Assembly (NCBI GenBank): GCA_030737835.1
Contig: CM060850.1
Location: 2,755,788-2,819,787, forward strand
Length of the DNA stretch: 64,000 nt
Source: Acorus gramineus
Lineage: Eukaryota > Streptophyta > Magnoliopsida > Acorales > Acoraceae
Direction of reading: 5' to 3'
Below the pieces are notes generated by a model. The model made no database searches and was not told the DNA's origin. It was given only the letters and a program-made list of their open reading frames with translations. The position numbers and the translations under genes were made by a program. This document shows positions 1 through 12,497 of the stretch, in pieces (positions within the stretch are counted from its first letter, which is position 1; every line of letters begins with the position of its first letter).

Positions 1-94
1 TTATGGGCTTATTGGAATGTTGGCTGGCCTGAGCCTACCAATCCATAATGGGCACACATACATAATGTAGAATGATACCTTGTTCACATGTCAG

Positions 95-1010
95 GTAATG
101 GTGTGATGAATGGCGATTATGGAGATGGAGGTTGGGACAGGGGTCATGGATATGCTAGGGGTTCGGGACGTGGGAGAGGCCGTGCTTTTCGTGGCCATGC
201 GAGGGGAGGCTTTGCTGCCCCTGCTGTGCCACAGCAAGATGCAGGTGGCTACAATGATGAAGCACCGCCACCTAATAGAGGCAGAGGTATAAAATGGCCT
301 ATCATTTTTCATATCAATCCTTTAGTCGTTCTTAGTTAAAACAGTTTTATGTGGTCATCTGAATACACAGTCTGAAAGACTGTGCATTAGCATTGACAAT
401 TATATTCCTCTACATTTGGTCATCAATTTTATATTCTTGATCCAAAATTTATGATAACCTGACTTTAGAGTGTTATCACGCACATTTCACGTAGGTAAGA
501 TTGGTTTTAAGTTTTAACCTAGAGATCAGGCAAAGTGAAGTGGTTTATACAACAAGACTAACTTATTAAGTGGGTCAAGTTCATATGTATTACAGTATCT
601 TACATTTGTGGTATACTTGGCCAAAAATCTTAACCCGCTGCCAAAATGGACCCAAATGTTTAAGAAAATTGTTAGATAGTCGGTTATGGACCTGTATCTT
701 GTGATCATTTCAGCTTACCCAGACTTCCATTCCAACTGGAGGTTAGTTTTTGCATGTGTATGATTATCATAACAAAAATGCTCTTGACTGCCTTTTCATA
801 CGGACTTCATTATTATAGTGTCCGATAATACATTATATGCTTTATATACAAAGTAAATGGCACTTCTTTTTAATGATTTTCTCTGATATCAAACGTATCG
901 GTTGTGCTGTTGCAGGGAGGGGTCGTGGGAGTGGGAGGGGGCAATACCGTGGTCGGGGCCGTGACTACAAGTCCAATGGTGTGGTCCATGTTGCCAATGG
1001 CAGTACATGA
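95..1010 (+). CDS. Alba-type RNA/DNA-binding protein, C-terminal RGG exons (partial)
   Basis: Two exons are visible: 95-286 and 916-1010, ending in TGA. The acceptor is TCAG before 95, the donor GTATAA at 287, and the next acceptor TGCAG before 916. The joined frame reads NGDYGDGGWDRGHGY, then RGRGRG repeats, a QQDAGGYNDEAPPP linker, GRGRGSGRGQYRGRGRD and a tail ending VHVANGST. This low-complexity arginine/glycine tail, with its DGGWDRG and QQD..GYN landmarks, is characteristic of the longer plant Alba proteins. Those have an N-terminal Alba domain and bind nucleic acid or RNA-DNA hybrids through it and the RGG tail. The Alba domain itself would lie upstream of the window, so the family call rests on the tail alone. 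Another RGG-rich RNA-binding protein is possible but less likely. The 3' untranslated region follows 1010. Confidence 0.72.
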
Positions 1011-2230
1011 TCTGCTCAATCTGTTTCTGCATTCAAAGATGTAGTTTTTGTTGTTCTGTCTGTTTTTTTTAGATCAGTCTTGGTTGTATCATTTGTAGGT
1101 GAGTAGGTCATAACCCTAATCTGTGTAAAGCTGTTGTGCTGTGGCAGTAGTGAAATGTCGTGGCCGGGTTTTTGCAGGTAGGCCAGTGTCCATTCTAGGG
1201 TTGGAACATCAGAAACTAATTTGTAGCATTCACAAACAGGGCAGTGTATTCATTCAATTATTAATTTATGGTTGTGTGATTGAAGAAACATCTTTTTATT
1301 TACCTAACTTCTATTTGAATCTGGAGTTCAACAGTGGAATAGAAGATAATATGAATATGGGTAAATTTTGATCTGAGGGAAATTTTACACAAAAAAAAAG
1401 TTACAATAAGCAAGTTGAAAAATATATTATTTTGTGCACATTTTGTATGAATATCTTGGTTACAGTCACCAGGGTGCAAATTTTTGAAATTTTTTTTTTT
1501 TTGATCAAATCTTCCTGGTGTGGCCTTTAAACTCACTTCGGTCTTTGTTAGCTATATGAGTGGAGCTGCGCTCAACAACTCAACTCCATACAGTCATTGC
1601 TTCGCACCTCCTTTCCTTATTCTTCCAAACTCTTTTGACTTAGTCTCTTTTGTTTCTATACCCAAACTCTGGCTTATGATGGGCTAAAGAGGGGTACCTT
1701 TTCCATTCTATTAAAAAGAGTATCGATAAACTTAAACTGTTGTTAACCATCTCATTCTTTTTTAAGAACTTTAACATCAAACGTTAAATTTTAAATCCTA
1801 TTTAAACTTTATTACATTTACACAGTTCTTACTCTTGTGTGACTGTCAAATATATGTTTTCCTAAATAAAACATGTATTTTATTTATAATAAGAAGAAGA
1901 TTGTAGTCAGTTAGGTGAGATTTTTTTTATTTTTACATAAAATATATTTATTTATTTATTTATTTTTTTTGAGAAAAAAATACATTTGTTTTTATTAAAA
2001 ATATATATTTTATTTATAAAAAAAAAATATAATATCTAGTAAAATCGGTTTAGTAGGTAACCCAACTCTCCAAGACTCCTCCAAGAAGAGAAAAGCAAGA
2101 AGACGTCGAGAAAAAAAAATAAAAATAAAAGTGAATTAAAGCGAGCCCCTTCTGAGCCCGTCCGTCTCTCTTTATTTTGATATTAAAAACCCTTATTTTA
2201 CGGTCTCTCTCTCTTCACCTCATCTCGACA
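1011..2230. other. Alba 3' UTR, spacer and RPN3 promoter
   Basis: No gene is seen here. The first few hundred bases are probably the 3' UTR of the RGG gene. From about 1730 the sequence is very AT-rich, with A/T homopolymers at 1920-2030. The CT-rich stretch at 2160-2225, just before the RPN3 ATG, looks like a short pyrimidine-rich 5' UTR. Confidence 0.5.
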
Positions 2231-5200
2231 ATGGCGTCTCAAGACGTGGAGATGAAGGAGAGCCAACCGGCCGCCGCCCCCTCCGCCGCCGTCCCCTCCA
2301 ACTCCGCCGTCTCCACCGCTCCCTCGGTCCTCCAGCGTACGCTTGAAACCCTAGCTTTTCATCTACCCCTGCTTTGCTCTTCATCTACCCCTTATTCTTC
2401 CCGGATCTCTTTCCGTTCGCTTGTGTTTTTGTAGTTCTGAAGGAGATCGGGTCGCTGATCGAGACGGGGGCGTACACGAAGGAGGTCCGTCGGATCGTGA
2501 GGGCCGTGCGCCTCACGATCGTCCTGCGGCGGAAGCTGACCGCCGTCGCCATCTCCGCCTTCCTCAACCAGACCCTCGTCGCTGGGTCCGAGGCGCACTC
2601 CCGTCTCTCCTCCTATCTCCCCAAGGTCAGTTGGTTTTTTTTTTCTTCCGTTTTTGGGATCTTGAATGGTTAGGTTTTGTGTTTTGTGGTGAATTTGAGT
2701 GCAGTTAAGGGTTTCTGAGAGATTATAAAGATCATCCTGTTCAGTGAAAAGTTTTGTGGTTCCTTGGTCGATATGATCCTACAATTAAGGGTTTCTGGGT
2801 TCTTCGTGGTAAGTGGTTGTTGGATTTTGTTATAGAAAAATGGTTGTTCTACCATTGTTGAGGTAAATGACTGCCTCACTGGGACATGTGATGACTGAAT
2901 CTCTTGTTTATACGGTGCGCAGTTAGCAACGTTTTTCTTCCCTTTGCATTGGGTTTTTGTTTTATTGGTGTTGCAATGGGCTCAAGTAGGGATCTTGTAC
3001 CTTATGGTGTGGTGCACAAAACTTGTTTAAAAGGTCAAAAAGTTGCTTAGGTTGAGTTGCTGAGATCAACAGTGTTCGATATCTTACATGGTAAATTAAT
3101 GGGAACTTTAATATCAAATATACCAAAAGAAAGTTGAATGGCTGCAGAATCATAAACCCGTCAGTGCCTCGATTTTGGAGAGTGATAGAATCCTCCAATT
3201 CAATCCAGCTCATGTTCAGTTATTGGCATGCGGTACATTGTCTCGCCCCAAGACTATGTTATCAGCTATTTTGATTTTCTCTGTTCTTCGTGCACCAGCT
3301 CTTTGATCATGATTTATCTATGACGTTGCACATATCCCATATGATATGCATTGGTTTGGAAATTATAAGTAACTTTCTTTTGTTTCATTATTTTGCTCTA
3401 TATTTCTTTTAAAAATTGTGTTGATTTGAAGTGAGGATGTCACATGGCATGGGTCAAAATTTGGAAGAGTTGGGTTATGACTATAAATGAGGTCAGTTGA
3501 GACAGTTTGCAGTAGTTTCGATCTTGTGGGATCAAAGTTTGGATCGATGTCAGCAGTGCATGTTGGAGTTGAAAGGGCCTTGTAGGGAAAAGATTAAGGG
3601 GAGTTCTAAAGAGCTAGTGGTAGCGTGCTTCCACTGAATTGTGTAAAGAATGGATGCTTTAAACCTTTAATCTAGGTTTGACATATGGCATTAGAAATGT
3701 GATTTTTTTTTTAATATTCAGCCATGTTATTGGTGGATAACACCCAGGGGCTATTGGTGTCATTTAATGGGTATGCTGTTTTCAAAGCTTTGTGTCCATC
3801 CTAGGTTGGAGAGTCGATTGTTAGTCGATACCTTGGTGTCATCTTAGTACTGCAAAACATGTGACAAGCTGGGTGGAAAATATACCTCATTATCTTGGAT
3901 TTAACCTTAAACAAATGTTTTAAATCATAGCCGCCTACAGCCTACAGATATGGGGACGTGGGTACTTGTATTTACATTAAGCTTAAAAGTGGTTTAGGGT
4001 ATGTCTCACAAATTACAACCTTAGATAACAATCAATAATTATGAAGCCATACGATATCAGTACACTATAGACACTCTTCATATATGGTGAGTGTTAAAAG
4101 CCGCAATCAGATTAAATCTCATCTGCATATATTGCGAAGAGCAAATTTGTTGCTTAGTTCATTCTTCAGCCATTGCCAGGTCACTGCGCAGTTGGTGAAT
4201 GTATAAAACTAAAAACATGTGTTGGGATGGGTCGGATGGCTATCAATAAAAGATATAATAATAGCATAAAGGTGTTTTTTTAAGACAGAGCGAAGAGTAT
4301 TTCATGACAAAGGATGATCTTTCATCCTAATTATTAGAGTTATCTTAGTCACCCTGCTTCGCCTTCTTTTGGGCTGCTGAATTTATCTGCAAAAGATAGA
4401 TTAAAGACACTGACTTTGGGAAGATATATTTCCTAAAACTCTTTTCTTTGAGAAATTATTCTACAGAGTGAAGAAAATCATTTCCTGTAGATGGGAAACT
4501 TGTATCTTTGTAGTGTTTTTTTTGAAGAAAAGATAGATATTGCCACCGTGATTTCATTACTAAATTTGAAGTAAAATTCTATGAGAGGAAGAGATAAGTA
4601 CGTTTAAGAACAAAACAAGCAAAAAAAACAAAGGGGAGTTTCGACGACGTCTTGCCGGTTAGAAGAGACATCTAATCGAACAAGCTCGTGTACAAACCAT
4701 CCTCATTCCTCGATTGTTAATGTCCTGTGGAGAATTACCACCTCCCTCGCCTCCGCAATGCCACATCCCCAATCCCGAATGTGCCTATATTTGTAGTGTT
4801 AAGTTGATAAAACCAACAGTTTGTATTTCTTAAATTCTTTTAGAATTTTTCATCTTGTACGTTACATTTGTTCAGATGTAGGCCATATTTGTAGAGTTTT
4901 ATATTTCTAAATCAGTAAAAAAAATTTTTTTTGGTAAATTCGTAAAGTTACTAGAGTAGAATTCAAATTTTAAACTGATGAAATACGAATAATAAGATAA
5001 GAGTACTTTTTTTTATTAGTGTTTTCTATCTTGCATTCCTTAAATAACCTCACATGGAAAATGTAGTACTATAGGAATTTTTTGTGGAATTTCCTAGCTA
5101 TACCCATTCCCATTTCTGATACTGGTGTGAAAAATTAGATCAACCTGGAAGCAGAATCCTGGAACTAGTTTAAGATAAGTCAACAATATAGCCAGCTCAA

Positions 5201-7170
5201 CATATTCTACATTACACATCTTTAGGTCACATCCTTCTCATTATTGAAAGGCGTGTATCTGTTATTTGGTTGCAGGAGGATGAACATGATATGGATGTTG
5301 ATACTGCAACATCAGCAGTTCAAGTGTCTACCAAGCACACTTTTCCAGAGCTCGAGATTTATTGTTACCTGCTTGTTTTGATATTTCTGATTGATCAGAA
5401 GAAATATGAAGAGGTACTTATTTCCAGATCTTTGCTTTCATATTTTCAGTTGTGGAATTTGAAATTACATAATTCCTTACAATTAGGTCTGTCTTTGAGT
5501 CTTTATTTCAGGCTAAGGCATGCTCCTCTTTAAGCATTGCTCGCCTCAAGAACCTCAATAGAAGGACAATTGATGTTCTAGCATCAAGGCTGTACTTCTA
5601 TTACTCATACAGCTATGAACTCACAAATAGTCTTGCTGAAATCCGAAGGTGAGTTTGAGAGAAATCCACAGACCTCCACGGATCCTTCTCATCATCTAAA
5701 ATTGAGTTTATTATTCGATATATGGTAGGCTGTTAAATTTAAGCATCTGTTTGTGTGCCAGGAATCTTCTTTCCTTGCACCGGATGGCCACGTTGCGACG
5801 TGATGAGCTGGGACAGGTTTGTCACCGATAAGCACATCATTCTTTTTATCAAGGATATGTTAAATATGCTCAATAATTTTGCATGTCGCAGGAAACGCTT
5901 CTCAACCTCTTACTCCGCAATTACCTACATTACAACCTGTATGATCAGGCAGAGAAGCTAAGATCAAAAGCACCGCGGTTTGAAGCACATTCAAACCAAC
6001 AGGTACCAATTTTTTGTTCGTTGTTGAATAATCATCATTGAATTTTAACTGTTTCTTTTTATATGAACATGTCACATGCCATATCATCTGCTTGAAGGCA
6101 TGGTTTATCAAGTTGAAATAGGAGCTTTTTAAAAGAATTGCTAATTGGATGTGCCATGCCATATCATCTGCTTGAAGGCATAGTTTATCATATTAAATGC
6201 TTGGAGTGAACAATGGTTGTGATAGAAATAAGTAATCAGTTGGATAATATGAATGAGTAACCCTTAAATTGGCTGTTAATCTAGTATTACAATATGGTTA
6301 ACCTAATTAAATAAATTCTAACATCAGAGATTGTGCAGTTTTGTAGGTATTTGTTCTACCTCGGAAAGATAAGGACAATCCAACTGGAATACACAGATGC
6401 AAAGGAGAGCCTCCTCCAGGCTGCTAGGAAGGCCCCCGTTACAGCTCGAGGTTTTCGTATCCAATGCAACAAGTGGGCCGTGATCGTCCGTTTGCTTCTT
6501 GGAGAGATCCCAGAGCGGACTGTTTTCATGCAGAAGGGCATGAAGAAGGCTTTGGAGCCCTATTTTGAGCTAACCAATGTGAGTCTTTTTTCATAAAGCA
6601 CCACTGCCATCTGCCTTCAGAGTTCACTTCCTACATTCATTATCTCATCTGCAGGCGGTTCGAATTGGAGATCTGGAGCTGTTCCGATCCGTGGCAGATA
6701 AATTCTCAGATATCTTCAATTCGGACCGAACCCACAACCTGATAGTCAGGCTGCGCCACAACGTGATAAGGACCGGCCTTCGCAACATCAGCATTGCCTA
6801 TTCACGGATCTCTCTCGTGGATGTCGCGAAGAAACTAAGGATGGACTCACCAAACCCGGTTGCGGATGCAGAGAGCATAGTCGCTAAGGCCATCCGGGAC
6901 GGTGCGATCGATGCCACGATCGACCATGCCAATGGTTGGATGGTTTCGAAGGAGACTGGGGACGTGTACTCCACAAATGATCCCCAATCGGCTTTTGATT
7001 CGAGGATTGCTTTCTGTTTGAACATGCACAACGAGGCGGTGAAGGCTCTGCGTTTCCCTCCTACTTCGCATAAGAAGGAGAAGGAAAGCGCGGAGAAGAG
7101 GAGGGAAAGGCAGCAGCAGGAGCAGGAGCTCGCAAAGCATATCGCTGAGGATGATGATGATGATTTCTGA
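2231..7170 (+). CDS. RPN3: 26S proteasome non-ATPase regulatory subunit 3 (RPN3/PSMD3)
   Basis: RPN3 is a lid subunit of the 19S regulatory particle; its C-terminal PCI domain helps build the horseshoe that positions the RPN11 deubiquitinase. Eight exons: 2231-2336, 2435-2625, 5276-5413, 5512-5648, 5762-5816, 5892-6002, 6339-6578 and 6655-7170. All have GT-AG introns and consistent phase, giving 497 residues against about 490 in plant homologues. The frame starts [11 protein letters not shown] and has an Ala/Pro/Ser-rich N-terminus. Family landmarks are [60 protein letters not shown] and [20 protein letters not shown]. The PCI region runs from about residue 280 to 440 ([56 protein letters not shown]). 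The tail is [20 protein letters not shown] and then acidic. Intron 2 is 2.65 kb, the largest in the gene. Confidence 0.97.
2626..5275 (+). other. Long intron 2 of RPN3
   Basis: This 2.65-kb intron lies between the SSYLPK and EDEHDMDV exons. It is AT-rich and I found no coding signal in it. A compositionally different GC-richer patch at about 4620-4790 could be the remnant of an old insertion, but I cannot name it. Confidence 0.6.
6069..6192 (+). repeat. Short direct repeat in RPN3 intron 6
   Basis: A unit of about 36 bp beginning near CATGCCATATCATCTGC occurs twice, at about 6074-6110 and 6155-6190, inside the intron between exons 6 and 7. The copies differ at one or two bases. Confidence 0.7.
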
Positions 7171-7499
7171 TTTACGGGCCGTGTATTCAGGCTAGGGTTT
7201 CTGTTTCTTTGATGGATTTTGCAATTACTGATCCAGATTGCTTTCATATTTTTGAGTTGTTATTGATTCTGTGAACTATGATATCCAAATCATTCCTTCC
7301 ATGTTTTTTCTTATACTTTCAAATGTGTGTTATTTATAGAATTATTTTTCTCTATGAGATTTATAGCTCAAATTATCTGGGAAATTTGGAGGGCATGCCG
7401 TGTTATGCTCATTTTATGTGGGTTGTTAAGATCGTTAGTCATATCACCTATGGGTATAGTAATGTTATTATAATTACAATTACGTCTTAAAGAAGACAA

Positions 7500-7572
7500 T
7501 CCGTTGTAGTCTAGCTGGTTAGGATACTCGGCTCTCACCCGAGAGACCCGGGTTCGAGTCCCGGCAACGGAA
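7500..7572 (+). tRNA. tRNA-Glu (anticodon CUC)
   Basis: This 73-nt sequence folds as a complete tRNA. The acceptor arm TCCGTTG (7500-7506) pairs with CAACGGA (7565-7571). The D-arm region is GTCTAGCTGGTTAGGAT. The anticodon stem CTCGG/CCGAG encloses the loop CTCTCAC, so the anticodon is CTC. The T arm CCGGG-TTCGAGT-CCCGG and a discriminator A complete it. The internal A and B boxes are intact, there is no intron and no encoded CCA, and a T-run at about 7580 can serve as the RNA polymerase III terminator. It lies 329 bp downstream of RPN3 on the same strand. Confidence 0.97.
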
Positions 7573-8327
7573 AGGAATTGTTTTTTTTTTCTCAAAGAAT
7601 TAACTCATTTTTCATTTATGTATGCTGGACTTTATACTGTTTTTTAGGCTCACATTTTGAAACTCTTTTCTGCGTTTAGTTTTGTTATTGGCTTATCACT
7701 CTTTTTACATAGATAATTGGATATTTTTAAAAATTAACTTTAGATTCAGTTAGGTTTGACTTTAGTTAGTCCATCAATATTGAATTGCACAATCTATGAA
7801 TCGAATTGCTCACCAATTATTTGGTATATGTGTCACTCTCCTTGATGCTGATAGTATTGACCGAGAGTGATAACAATCGACTGTGCAATTCGATTAATAA
7901 ACTGTAATATTTTGATATCAAGGTTGTGCAGTTCGAATATTTATCAGACTGACGAAGCTAGTTCTACCGAGACTCGGACCTGGAAATTTTTAGTTGGAGT
8001 CTCATTCCATTCAAAATTCATTTTCATTTTTTAAGGGTGACGAGGAGGCGGTTAAGGGAGGTGGCACATGGAGGATGTAGGAGGGTGACACTTTCGTCGT
8101 CCTCTGGCCTCCGCTCACGGCTCACCGCTGCAGCCCTCCCCCGATGGCATTGTCGCCCTCCCGTCCTCTCTATTTTTCTCTCTTTCTCTTTCCCCCTCCG
8201 ACCTCCTCCAACGTCCACTGCCCACCGCCACCCTCTCTGCCAACCGTTGGTCGTTCTCTCTCTTTCTTCCTCTATTTCTGTCTCTTTCTCTTTATTTAAT
8301 CTTCTTTTTTCCCTGCCATTCACTCCA

Positions 8328-8360
<33 letters not shown>

Positions 8361-9405
8361 CTGGGTGGGGAGGATATTTGGAGGGGTGGTAGGAAAAGGT
8401 CCCCAATATGGAATCATTTGCACATGGGGACCCTTCATTTGATCATCCCATAACTATTTGAACCCATTTAAACGCCAACTTCATATGAAAGTTCTTATAA
8501 AACTATGAAGGAAAAGATGACCCTTGCATTCTAAGTTAGTCTCATCTGAAGCCTAGTTTCCATACCTTTTTGACTGGATGCCCTAACCCTTGAAGCCTAC
8601 TGCATCACGTTTTCTTTTTGTCCTTCACTTTTGACTAAAAAAAATTAAAAAAACAGGAAGTAAAAAAGATTGACTTAACCAAACTATCAAACACTATTAA
8701 AATCAGACTAAAAAAAAGAGGTTGGTTATTGTGTATATCAGTATATGCACTGCCCAAAATATATGTTAATGCTAAAGCAACTGCGACTTGTAAATTAATC
8801 TATATTTGTGCAAGTAAAATCATGTGCAACTAAGTGGTTGCTTCATGTATAATTTTATACATTCTTCATGGTCAATGTGTTTTGTGAGAGCAATAACAAT
8901 GTCAAGATTTCATGTTCAGTCTGCTAGGGGAAACTAATTTAAAAAAGAGTTCTTCACTTAAAACTGCATGTTTTGATATTAGATTGTCAGGAAACATGAT
9001 TTTTTTAGATTGTTTTTCAACTCAATTTTCTTAGAAATATTTGTGGCAGTTTATCACCAACAAATCCGAAATCACAAGAGATATAGCACATCACACAAGA
9101 AAATACAATTTGTATGTGGTTCAATCTAAACGTACATTATATTTATGAATTATAATGTAAAAATCCATTATATAATGTTAGATATAAGACTTATAAAAGG
9201 CTCACAATCATGGATTTCACCACTCTTAGCTACCCCTCTCAACCTTTCACTGGATCTCCTTATGAATCCATTGCCATGTAATACCCAAATCTCTGTAAGG
9301 ATACATATAGAGAGAAATATCCACACCTTCCCAATACATTCTTAACAAACTTGTGAACAAACAAATTTGTTTAAAATATGCACTTTATCAAATTAGTTAT
9401 AACTT
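7573..9405. other. Intergenic spacer after tRNA-Glu
   Basis: No gene is supported. A pyrimidine-rich block at about 8090-8325, followed by an A-homopolymer of about 27 bases at 8332-8358, gives a long but low-complexity open frame that I do not accept as coding. The remainder is AT-rich. Confidence 0.5.
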
Positions 9406-9678
9406 TGTTACACACAATATCTTTTTCAGTCTCAATTCTTGTCCTATATGCTTTGTTAACATTATATACTTACATTAACGAGATATATGCTTCATTATAA
9501 TTTTTTAATTTTTTTTTAAAATGTATCAATGCAATTCATTGGAGTATATATATGCTTTATTTTTTTTTAATTTTTATAAAAGCATGGATATCGGTTGATG
9601 ATATATATCATTCTTTAAAAAATCAAACACGTATGGAATGGACTGAAAATGATGCTGAAAAAAAGACTGTATGTAACA
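9406..9678 (+). mobile_element. MITE, TGTTACA family, copy 1
   Basis: A 273-bp AT-rich element has imperfect terminal inverted repeats: TGTTACA at the left and TGTAACA at the right. The subterminal motifs CTTTTTCAGTC and CTGAAAAAAAG are mirrored. The core contains the motif AATGCAATTCATT, which it shares with two other copies in this window (57240-57504 and 59858-60126). It has no coding capacity. The superfamily is not clear to me. Confidence 0.6.
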
Positions 9679-10251
9679 TTTTCCAGTTAGTTTAGATCAA
9701 CTTTTGACTCAAATCAGTTAGGTACTTAGGTCTCCACTATAAATAACTTCATCATGATCGTCCAATGTAAGTACACAAGATCATAGATATAATCCCAACA
9801 AGTTTTTTTTTTTTATATTTTCTTCAAAAACTCATCACTAGAACCTTTAAAAATACATCTGAGTTAAGTATGCCTTCTACAAAAGTAGATTCGTCCAAAA
9901 GTAAAACACATCCCACAGCACCCATTAACATAGCTTCCAAGCAACATATTGGCATCTCATTGTCATATGGAAAAAATAAAAAAAACTGGGTAATCTTTGC
10001 TGTATAAAATCAGTGGTCACATGCAATTGGAAGAGACAAAGACACCAATAATCCTAAGTTGCAGAAACGCATCTCCATGCATGTGCATCCCACGTGCCAT
10101 CCTCCACCGACGTACTCTTCATGTAACAGCAAAGACAAATTAAACTGATCTACCCATCCGAAGGTCCAAATTGAGGAATCCATGGACAGGGCCACCGGAG
10201 AACTACTTGCTTGGACCTCCTGTGGATCAAGGGCAAAAATATTGAATTATA

Positions 10252-10747
10252 GGGAAAAATCTATATAACCCCCTGTAAACTCTCCAAAATTCATATAACC
10301 TTTTGACTTTTCTTGAAGTTTGTATAACCCCCTGAAAACATCTATGTAAATCCAAATAGCCATTTGAATTAAATTGTTGTTGACAGATGATGAATATTCT
10401 GTTTGATTAATCTTGTCTGAAAACATGGTATATCAAAAAAACATCTACAATGTGTTAAAAACACAAACAAAACTTCTGTAAATGATGATTTTATTCATCC
10501 GAATACGATTTTATAATCCATTCGGAATGATAAAATTATCATTGTAGGGGTTTTATTTGTAGTGTTTTCAGCGAGGATTAATTAAACAGAATATTCACAT
10601 AATTTTCCTCATCTGTCAATAAAAAATTATCTTAAGGGGTTATTTGGATTTACATATGTGTTTTCAGGAGACTATATTGATTTCATGAAAAGTTAGAGGG
10701 TTACACGGATATCAGATAGTTTGTAGGGGTTTATTTGGATTTTTCCC
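10252..10747 (+). mobile_element. MULE-type non-autonomous element with ~200-bp inverted ends
   Basis: The left end begins GGGAAAAATCTATATAACCC and the right end is its imperfect inverse, closing ...GGATTTTTCCC. The inverted similarity extends about 200 bp inward on both sides (for example GTAAATCCAAATA, TTGACAG and GAATATTCTGTTT occur in mirrored order). The flanks TGAATTATA (left) and TGTATTATA (right) agree at 8 of 9 positions, fitting the 9-bp target duplication typical of Mutator-like elements. No transposase is encoded. In transcription-linked terms, the two arms could form a long hairpin RNA. Confidence 0.7.
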
Positions 10748-11138
10748 TGTATTATATTATGATAAAGTAAATCTATGTAGCCAACCAAATTACCAACCAG
10801 CTTGTGGGATGGGTACATGTGACTGTGTGAGATGACAGACCAATTAATTCTTTCTTAATTTCATGTTTTCAAAGATACTCAACGTACTACTCGACCATGT
10901 GATATCTTGTAAGAAATTATGCAGAGGAAAAGCAATATCTTAAACACACATTTGCAAAGAAAAATTTGTATGTACACTAACATGAGAATGATTGACTGAT
11001 CAGCAGAGAAAAGACCAGGCTTCAATGCTTTCGTTGGAAACCATAAACAATGAAATTGGACCGCAAGTTATGGGAAGAAAGAATCAAATCCACATGTGAA
11101 GTCTCACTCCAAAATAACATATAAACTGTGGCTCTTCC

Positions 11139-11147
11139 TATTTAAGG
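11139..11147 (+). promoter_or_regulatory. Candidate TATA box of the expansin gene
   Basis: TATTTAAGG lies 54 bp upstream of the expansin ATG, a suitable distance for a TATA box with a short 5' UTR. The call rests on sequence and position only. Confidence 0.4.
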
Positions 11148-11192
11148 CTATTATTTGTCACACAAAAAAAACATTGTACAGCACATCTAGAG

Positions 11193-12497
11193 ATGGAGGG
11201 CTCAGTCTTTCTCTTATTGGTGATCACAACAATGTTAGGACTGGTCGAGGCATTCGCTCCTTCTGGGTGGACCAAGGCGCACGCCACGTTTTACGGTGGC
11301 AGCGACGCCTCGGGAACTATGGGTACGTATTACGAATATGTGCGATGAGGAGCTGGATCTCCTGTCTTGTTTAAGTTATAACGAATCTGTGCGACAAGGA
11401 ACTGGATCAGAATAAAAATTGCTTATGAATTATAGGGGGGGCGTGTGGGTACGGGGATCTGTACTCTACAGGCTACGGTACTAGGACGGCGGCCCTGAGC
11501 ACAGCGTTGTTCAACAATGGGGCTTCGTGCGGGCAGTGTTTCAAGATCATGTGTGACTACAAGACGGACCCCCGATGGTGCGTGAAGGGGACGTCGGTCA
11601 CGATCACCGCCACCAACTTTTGCCCACCGAACTTCGCGCAGGCAAACGATGATGGCGGGTGGTGCAACCCTCCCCTCCGGCACTTCGACATGGCACAACC
11701 CGCGTGGGAGAAGATCGGCATCTACCGTGGGGGGATCGTGCCTGTGCTCTACCAGAGGTAAAGATCTGATTCAGTTTAGTTTGGATTCTTTATGATTTAA
11801 AAAGCTAATCTCAATCATCATTGTTGTATTAATGACGAAATACATCCATAAAATAGTTTAAATATATTTATATTTTTACTGTATCAAACTATACACATTC
11901 TGATCAAATCACGTAAACTTTTGTCACTGTGGTCATAGCATTAACATGTATAATTCTATTTATGGGCACGGTTATGCACACAGTGTCTGCAATCTAATCA
12001 TATATGTTATTAGAAATTTTTCATATTTTATGTAAGTGGGTCAATACAATATGTTAGAGTATGTTCTTCATTTTTTTTTATTAAAATATACAACTAAGTA
12101 GATGAGGTAAAAAAATCAAAATTATTATGGAGTAGCATTATTTGTTGGAAAATGTGAATGACATGTAGTGTGTTAATTTGCATGGCGAAGGGTGCCTTGC
12201 AAGAAACATGGAGGGGTGAGGTTCACAATCAACGGCCGGGACCACTTTGAGCTCGTGCTCATCACCAACGTTGCTGGGGCCGGAGAGATTCAGTCGATGT
12301 CGATCAAGGGCGCGAACACGGGTTGGTTCGAGATGTCGAGGAATTGGGGGTCGAATTGGCAGTCCAACTCGTACCTTAATGGGCAATCGCTCTCTTTTAA
12401 GGTCACTACCGCTGACGGTCAAACTCTGCTCTTTCCCGATATAGCCCCTTCAAACTGGCAATTCGGCCAAACCTTCTCGAGCCATGTTCAATTCTGA
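11193..12497 (+). CDS. EXPA: Alpha-expansin (EXPA)
   Basis: Alpha-expansins are secreted wall-loosening proteins that disrupt cellulose-matrix contacts at acidic pH without hydrolysis. Three exons: 11193-11322, 11436-11757 and 12191-12497. The intron phases are consistent and the product has 252 residues, the usual family length. The first ~20 residues ([20 protein letters not shown]) are a hydrophobic signal peptide. The GH45-like domain follows, with [47 protein letters not shown] and paired cysteines. The family HFD motif is present in [13 protein letters not shown]. The C-terminal CBM63-like domain runs from about residue 150, with conserved tryptophans in [19 protein letters not shown] and the end [14 protein letters not shown]. 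It stands alone on the + strand. Which EXPA member it is cannot be told without alignment. Confidence 0.95.

Noticed and set aside
8037-8453. Open frame of 138 codons on the plus strand and its antisense counterpart
   Set aside because: Built from a CT-rich low-complexity tract and an A-homopolymer; no family features, and both strands are open because of base composition.
11423-11698. Minus-strand frame opposite expansin exon 2
   Set aside because: Shadow of the GC-rich expansin coding sequence.
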